From Marmoricola sp. (GTDB lineage: Bacteria > Actinomycetota > Actinomycetes > Propionibacteriales > Nocardioidaceae): a stretch of DNA of 8,560 nucleotides. Under the pieces are notes generated by a model, which made no database searches, was not told where the DNA came from, and worked only from the letters and a program-made list of their open reading frames with translations. The stretch lies in the NCBI GenBank assembly GCA_030151765.1, contig JASLCW010000301.1:1-8560 (forward strand), given 5' to 3'. Of this stretch, positions 5,114-8,560 are shown piece after piece. The position numbers were made by a program, and so were the translations under genes. How positions within the stretch are numbered: position 1 is the stretch's first letter; each line of letters begins with the position of its first letter.

Positions 5114-6454
5114 TCAGCGGCGAGCGGTCCCGTAGCGCGCCAACGCCTCGCAACGCTCTTCCGCATGGTCGACCAGCGGGGGCGGATAGCCACGAGCGTC
5201 GCCGTCGGGATGTCGCCAGGGCTCGTGCGCCGACTTACTCGGGAGGTGCCGCAACTCCGGTACCCACCGGCGTACGTAGTCACCCTCGGGGTCGAAGCGG
5301 AGCCCTTGCGTCACCGGATTGAAGACCCGGAAGTACGGCGCCGCGTCGGTTCCGGTGCCGGCCACCCACTGCCAGCCGTGGTTGTTCGAGGCCACGTCGC
5401 CGTCGATCAGGTGGTCGAGGAACCATCGAGCCCCTGCGGGCCACCATGCATGGAGGTCCTTGGTGAGGAAGCTGGCCACGATCATCCGCACCCGGTTGTG
5501 CATCCAGCCGGTCGCCAACAGCTGTCGGATCCCGGCATCGACGATCGGAAATCCCGTCTCACCACGGCACCACGCGTCGAAGGCGTCGCCGGGGTCGTCG
5601 TACCGGAGGGAGGCGAGTTCGGGTCGCAGATCCCGCCACGCGGAGTCCGGGCGATGATGCAGCACGTCGGCGTAGAACTCGCGCCAGGCGATCTCGTCGG
5701 CGAAAGTGCCGGCGCCACCCGCCTCCGCGAGCAGCCTGCGCGGGTGGATCGCGCCGACCTTGAGGTACGGCGACAGCCCCGAGGTGCCGGCGTGGTCCGG
5801 TCGATCGCGTGCGGCGGCGTAGTCCGCGAGCGCGCCATCGCGGAAGTCGCGCCAGCGCAGCAGCGCCGCCTCCTCCCCCGCCTCCGGAAGCGTCAGATCG
5901 ACGGCCGACTCCCGCAGCGCCCGTTCCGCGCCCGAATCCGTCCGGGCCGCCCCCAACTCCAGGCGCTCGGGGTCAGGCGCCGGCCCCGGCCAGCTGTGCT
6001 CGCGCCAGGCACGCGCGAAGGCAGTGAAGACCTTGTAGGGCTCGCCCGTCCCGTTCAGCACCGACCCCGGATTCACCGCGTACGACGATCCCGTGGCGAC
6101 CAACGGACACGCCAATGCCCGCGCCACCCGCTCGTCACGACCGCGCCCGTAGGGCGTCGACTCCCCCGTGACGTGCACACCCCCGGCATCCAGTCCCGCC
6201 GCAAAGGCCGGCACGACGACCGCCGGATCGCCCACCAACACGCTGAGTCGATCCTCGTACGACGCCCGCGCGGCGACGATGTTCGCCGCCACCCATGCCC
6301 GTCGTACCGGCCCGGCGGAGGCCCACAGCACGGGGTCGATCACGAAGAGCGGATGCACCGTCGTAGTCGTCGACCGCGAGGCTGCCAGCAGCGCCGGGTG
6401 ATCGTGGCGGCGGAGATCGCGGCGCAGCCACAGGACCGCGGGTGCGGCCGTCAC
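5114..6454 (-). CDS. phr: Deoxyribodipyrimidine photolyase (class I CPD photolyase)
   Basis: This FAD enzyme uses blue/near-UV light to split cyclobutane pyrimidine dimers in DNA. The 446 residues match class I photolyases. An N-terminal antenna-binding Rossmann domain begins VLWLRRDLRRHDHPAL (7-22). The helical FAD domain includes TSGLSPYLKVGAIHP (224-238), WREFYADVLHHRP, GFPIVDAGIRQL, TGWMHNRVRM and DGDVASNNHGWQW (351-363), then GTGTDAAPYFRVFNPVTQ. By hand alignment N357 matches E. coli N378 (next to flavin N5), and W361 and W338 match W382 and W359 of the electron-transfer chain. The third position (E. coli W306) appears to be Y285. The antenna cofactor (folate or deazaflavin) cannot be told by eye. 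The GTG start at 6454-6452 overlaps the ribF stop (GTGA) and has no clear ribosome-binding site, so translation probably depends on ribF. A cryptochrome-like or 6-4 enzyme is less likely. Confidence 0.95.
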   Translation of the reverse strand: MTAAPAVLWLRRDLRRHDHPALLAASRSTTTTVHPLFVIDPVLWASAGPVRRAWVAANIVAARASYEDRLSVLVGDPAVVVPAFAAGLDAGGVHVTGESTPYGRGRDERVARALACPLVATGSSYAVNPGSVLNGTGEPYKVFTAFARAWREHSWPGPAPDPERLELGAARTDSGAERALRESAVDLTLPEAGEEAALLRWRDFRDGALADYAAARDRPDHAGTSGLSPYLKVGAIHPRRLLAEAGGAGTFADEIAWREFYADVLHHRPDSAWRDLRPELASLRYDDPGDAFDAWCRGETGFPIVDAGIRQLLATGWMHNRVRMIVASFLTKDLHAWWPAGARWFLDHLIDGDVASNNHGWQWVAGTGTDAAPYFRVFNPVTQGLRFDPEGDYVRRWVPELRHLPSKSAHEPWRHPDGDARGYPPPLVDHAEERCEALARYGTARR

Positions 6455-7377
6455 GACGTCAGGATCGCGCGGGCCTTCTCGACGTCCCGGTTCATCTCGG
6501 CGAGGAGCGCGTCCACGCCCTCGAAACGGACCATGCCACGCAGCCGGGCCACGAAGGTGACCTCCACCTGCACGTCGTACAGGTCCAGATCCGTGCGATC
6601 GAGGACATAGGCCTCGACGCGTCGCTCGCGCTCGCCAGCAAAGGTCGGGTTGGTGCCGACACTGATCGCCGCCGGGAATATCTCGCCGGTGTCCAGGCGG
6701 CGCAACCGGCCGGCATAGACGCCGTCGGCGGGGACGGCATAACCGGTCACCGGGACATTCGCGGTCGGGAAGCCCAGCTCACGGCCCCGCTGGTCGCCAC
6801 GACTGACCACGCCGCGGACGCCGTACGGCCGGCCGAGCGCCTCGGCGGCGCCTTCGACGTCACCGGTGGCGAGACAGGTGCGCACGTACGTCGAGGACCA
6901 GACCTGCGGTCCACCGTCGAGCTCGACACCGGTCACCTGGAAGCCGCCGTGGCCGGCGAGGAAGGCGACATCCCCGGCGGCCTTGTTGCCGAAGCGGAAG
7001 TTCGCGCCCACGACGACGCCGCAGGCGCGCAGTCCGTCGACGAGCACCCGCTGCACGAATTCCTCCGGCGTCCACGCGGCGATCTCCCGCGAGAAGGGCA
7101 GGACGAGCACGTCGTCGACCCCGCACTCGGCCAGCAGCGCGCACCGGGCCTCGACGTCGGAGAGCATCGCCGGAGCGTGCTCGGGACGCAGCACCGCCAT
7201 CGGGTGCGGGTCGAAGGTGACCGCGACCAGGTCTGCCTCCAACCGGTCGGCCTCGGCACGGGCACGTGCGATCAGGGAACGATGCCCGAGATGGACCCCG
7301 TCGAAGTTGCCGATCGTGACCACGGACCGGCCCAGGTCGGCCGGCACCTCCTCGAGGCCTCTCCATACGCGCAACAC
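6451..7377 (-). CDS. ribF: Bifunctional riboflavin kinase / FAD synthetase
   Basis: It converts riboflavin to FMN (kinase) and FMN to FAD (adenylyltransferase) in the cytoplasm. With the GTG at 7377-7375 the protein is 308 residues, the usual size. The N-terminal adenylyltransferase domain has TIGNFDGVHLGH (21-32, the HxGH nucleotide-binding motif), FDPHP (55-59) and GANFRFG (124-130). The linker SSTYVR is at 161-166. The C-terminal riboflavin kinase domain has GFPTAN (202-207), ADGVYAG (217-223), GTNPTF (241-246) and VEAYVLD, where E255 matches the catalytic Glu of the family. The frame stays open upstream into truB, but that part is unlike RibF; GTG 7377 gives the standard opening VWRGLEEVP. 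No strong ribosome-binding site precedes it, and it lies 14 nt after truB, suggesting coupling. A TTG one codon later is an alternative start. It overlaps the photolyase gene by 4 nt. Confidence 0.96.
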   Translation of the reverse strand: MLRVWRGLEEVPADLGRSVVTIGNFDGVHLGHRSLIARARAEADRLEADLVAVTFDPHPMAVLRPEHAPAMLSDVEARCALLAECGVDDVLVLPFSREIAAWTPEEFVQRVLVDGLRACGVVVGANFRFGNKAAGDVAFLAGHGGFQVTGVELDGGPQVWSSTYVRTCLATGDVEGAAEALGRPYGVRGVVSRGDQRGRELGFPTANVPVTGYAVPADGVYAGRLRRLDTGEIFPAAISVGTNPTFAGERERRVEAYVLDRTDLDLYDVQVEVTFVARLRGMVRFEGVDALLAEMNRDVEKARAILTS

Positions 7378-7391
7378 GGGTGTGAGATTAC

Positions 7392-8255
7392 TCAGCCGAC
7401 GAACACGGCGCGCGGGCGGAGGCCCTCCCCGGCGCGCTCGTAGAGAGCGAGGAAGTCGCCGCCGGGCGCGAATACGGCGTACGGCGCGTCCCCGTCGACG
7501 GTGATCGCCAGCCGCCGGCCCACGCGTACGTCGGCCGCCTGCTCCTCGGTCAGCTCGAGCGCGGGGAAGCAACGGCGGGCGACCTCGGCGATCGGTAGGA
7601 CGGCGAAGTCCTCCCCGAGCTCGTCGAGCGTGCGCGCATCGTCGAGGCCGAAGGGCCCGACCGCCGTACGACGCAGCGCAGTCAGATGCCCGCCCACGCC
7701 GAGACCCTCGCCCAGATCACGGGCGATGGCACGGATGTAGGTGCCGCTGGAACACCGGACCGAGATGTCGACCTCGGGCAACTCGACCCGCGTCACCTCG
7801 ATCGCGTCGATCCGCACCCGCCGGGCGGGAAGCTCGACCTCCTCGCCTGCCCGCACCCGGTCGTAGGCCCGCCTGCCGTCGACCTTGACGGCGCTGACCG
7901 CGGACGGGCGCTGGTCGATCTCGCCGACCATCGCGGCCAGGCCCGCGCGCACCGCGGCCTCGGCGATGCCCTCGGTCGGGCTGGTCGCGAGTACGTCGCC
8001 CTCCGCGTCATCGGTGTGGGTGATGACGCCGAGACGCACCGTTGCGTCGTACGCCTTGGTGGTGAGCATGAGCTGCCCGAGCAGCCGGGTGGCCCGGTTG
8101 ATGCCGACGAGCAGCACGCCGGTCGCCATCGGATCGAGCGTGCCGGCGTGGCCGACCTTGCGGGTACCCGCCAGACGACGAACCCGCGAGACCACGTCGT
8201 GTGACGTGATGCCCGCGGGCTTGTCGACGACGACCAGACCGTCCGTCCCGGTCAT
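7392..8255 (-). CDS. truB: tRNA pseudouridine(55) synthase
   Basis: TruB isomerises U55 in the T-loop of tRNAs to pseudouridine and also acts as a tRNA-folding chaperone. The 287-residue product starts GLVVVDKPAGITSHDVV, followed by the catalytic motif GHAGTLDPMATGVLL with the nucleophile D41. Further family marks are TKAYDATVRLG (about 66-76), DQRPSAVSAVKVDGRRAYDRVRAG and SSGTYIRAIARDLG. The C-terminal part from about residue 225 (FPALELTEEQAADVRVGRRL and onwards) is the PUA-like tail typical of actinobacterial TruB. The ATG at 8255-8253 shares its A with the rbfA stop (TGATG), indicating translational coupling. A GAGGA lies about 9-10 nt upstream, within the codons of the rbfA acidic tail. 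Order rbfA-truB-ribF is the conserved bacterial one. Confidence 0.97.
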   Translation of the reverse strand: MTGTDGLVVVDKPAGITSHDVVSRVRRLAGTRKVGHAGTLDPMATGVLLVGINRATRLLGQLMLTTKAYDATVRLGVITHTDDAEGDVLATSPTEGIAEAAVRAGLAAMVGEIDQRPSAVSAVKVDGRRAYDRVRAGEEVELPARRVRIDAIEVTRVELPEVDISVRCSSGTYIRAIARDLGEGLGVGGHLTALRRTAVGPFGLDDARTLDELGEDFAVLPIAEVARRCFPALELTEEQAADVRVGRRLAITVDGDAPYAVFAPGGDFLALYERAGEGLRPRAVFVG

Positions 8256-8560
8256 CAGTCGTCGTCCTCGTCTTCGTCGAGGTCGTCCTCGTCCGCGTGC
8301 GGCTTCTTGTACGGATCGGCTTCGCCGGCGTACGACGCGCCCGCGGCGACCGCGGCCACATCGGCATCCTGCTTGCGTGCCCGCTCGAGCACGTCGTCGA
8401 TCTGTCGCGCGGACTCCGGGAGCGCGTCGTGGACGAAGTCCAGCGTCGGCACGTGCCGCATGCCCAGCTGCTTGCCGACCTCGGACCTGATCACGCCCTT
8501 GGCGGACGACAGGGCGGCCTCGGTGGCCGCCATGTCGCCGTCAAGAACGGTGTAGAAGAT
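8255..8560 (-). CDS. rbfA: Ribosome-binding factor A, C-terminal fragment
   Basis: RbfA is a KH-like protein that binds the immature 30S subunit and helps 16S rRNA 5'-end processing, notably in the cold. The gene enters from the right edge; 101 codons plus stop are visible and the N-terminus is outside. The visible part starts inside the domain at FYTVLDGD. It continues through AALSSAKGVIRSEVGKQLGM and HVPTLDFVHDALPESARQIDDVLERARKQ, a standard RbfA C-terminal half. After it comes an Ala-rich linker, then ADPYKKPHADEDD and an almost purely Asp/Glu end with 11 acidic residues in the last 13. The internal ATG at 8533 is not the start because the conserved domain continues upstream of it. The TGA overlaps the truB ATG. 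Confidence 0.93.
   Translation of the reverse strand: MFYTVLDGDMAATEAALSSAKGVIRSEVGKQLGMRHVPTLDFVHDALPESARQIDDVLERARKQDADVAAVAAGASYAGEADPYKKPHADEDDLDEDEDDD

Noticed and set aside
4189..5283. A 364-codon minus-strand open frame opposite the kinase/regulator pair, and a similar one at 3680-4465
   Set aside because: Both are antisense shadows of genes with intact catalytic motifs and show no recognisable protein features.
5105..6610. A 501-codon plus-strand open frame opposite the photolyase and ribF ends
   Set aside because: It is antisense to a clear photolyase and crosses into ribF; its translation is Arg/Pro/Gly-rich with no family motifs. Long antisense frames are usual at this GC content.
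6455..7391. A flavin (FMN) riboswitch near ribF
   Set aside because: ribF follows truB by 14 nt with no leader room, and nothing like the conserved FMN element is visible.
7378..7572. An N-terminal extension of ribF by 65 codons into truB
   Set aside because: The extension is Arg/Gly-rich, lies inside truB in another frame and is absent from the RibF family; GTG 7377 gives the normal start.
8255..8533. A complete 92-residue RbfA starting at the internal ATG 8533
   Set aside because: The conserved RbfA domain (FYTVLDGD) continues in frame upstream to the window edge, so the gene is truncated by the window and the ATG is internal.

Overview
The window is high-GC, gene-dense DNA from an actinobacterium (Actinomycetota). 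The evidence is the high GC content, the heavy use of GTG starts (six of the eight visible starts), the actinobacterial form of TruB and the 'putative sensor' class of histidine kinase. The S15 and PNPase sequences would fit Propionibacteriales such as the Nocardioidaceae, but I cannot fix the family or genus by eye. No tRNA, rRNA, CRISPR array, insertion sequence or attachment site was seen.

Layout, right to left along the minus strand. The right end carries rbfA (5' end outside the window), truB, ribF and a photolyase gene, all on the minus strand and packed as one apparent operon: rbfA/truB join as TGATG, truB/ribF are 14 nt apart, and ribF/phr join as GTGA. The photolyase gene runs convergently into a plus-strand two-component pair: a GTG-started histidine kinase and a NarL/LuxR-type response regulator overlapping it by 10 nt. 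Divergent from the kinase, across a 131-nt control region with a chain of inverted repeats, is a minus-strand MMPL/RND-superfamily exporter. At the left end are rpsO and the first 123 codons of pnp (minus strand), separated by a perfect 13-bp terminator-like hairpin and a structured pnp leader.

How the pieces work together. rbfA (30S maturation), truB (tRNA U55 pseudouridylation), ribF (FMN/FAD synthesis), rpsO (ribosomal protein S15) and pnp (RNA decay) are the usual conserved bacterial translation/RNA cluster. Here it is split between ribF and rpsO by about 5.6 kb holding the photolyase, the two-component system and the exporter. The photolyase needs FAD, the product of the gene it is translationally coupled to. 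The kinase, regulator and exporter look like a sense-and-export module in which the regulator probably acts on the shared divergent promoter region. That link is inferred from position and inverted repeats.

No stretch over 300 bases lacks a gene. The longest gaps are 371-565, 842-989, 3177-3307 and 5077-5113, each described below. I see no clearly unprecedented system. The best leads are the kinase/regulator/MMPL module with its chained inverted repeats, and the ribF-photolyase coupling.
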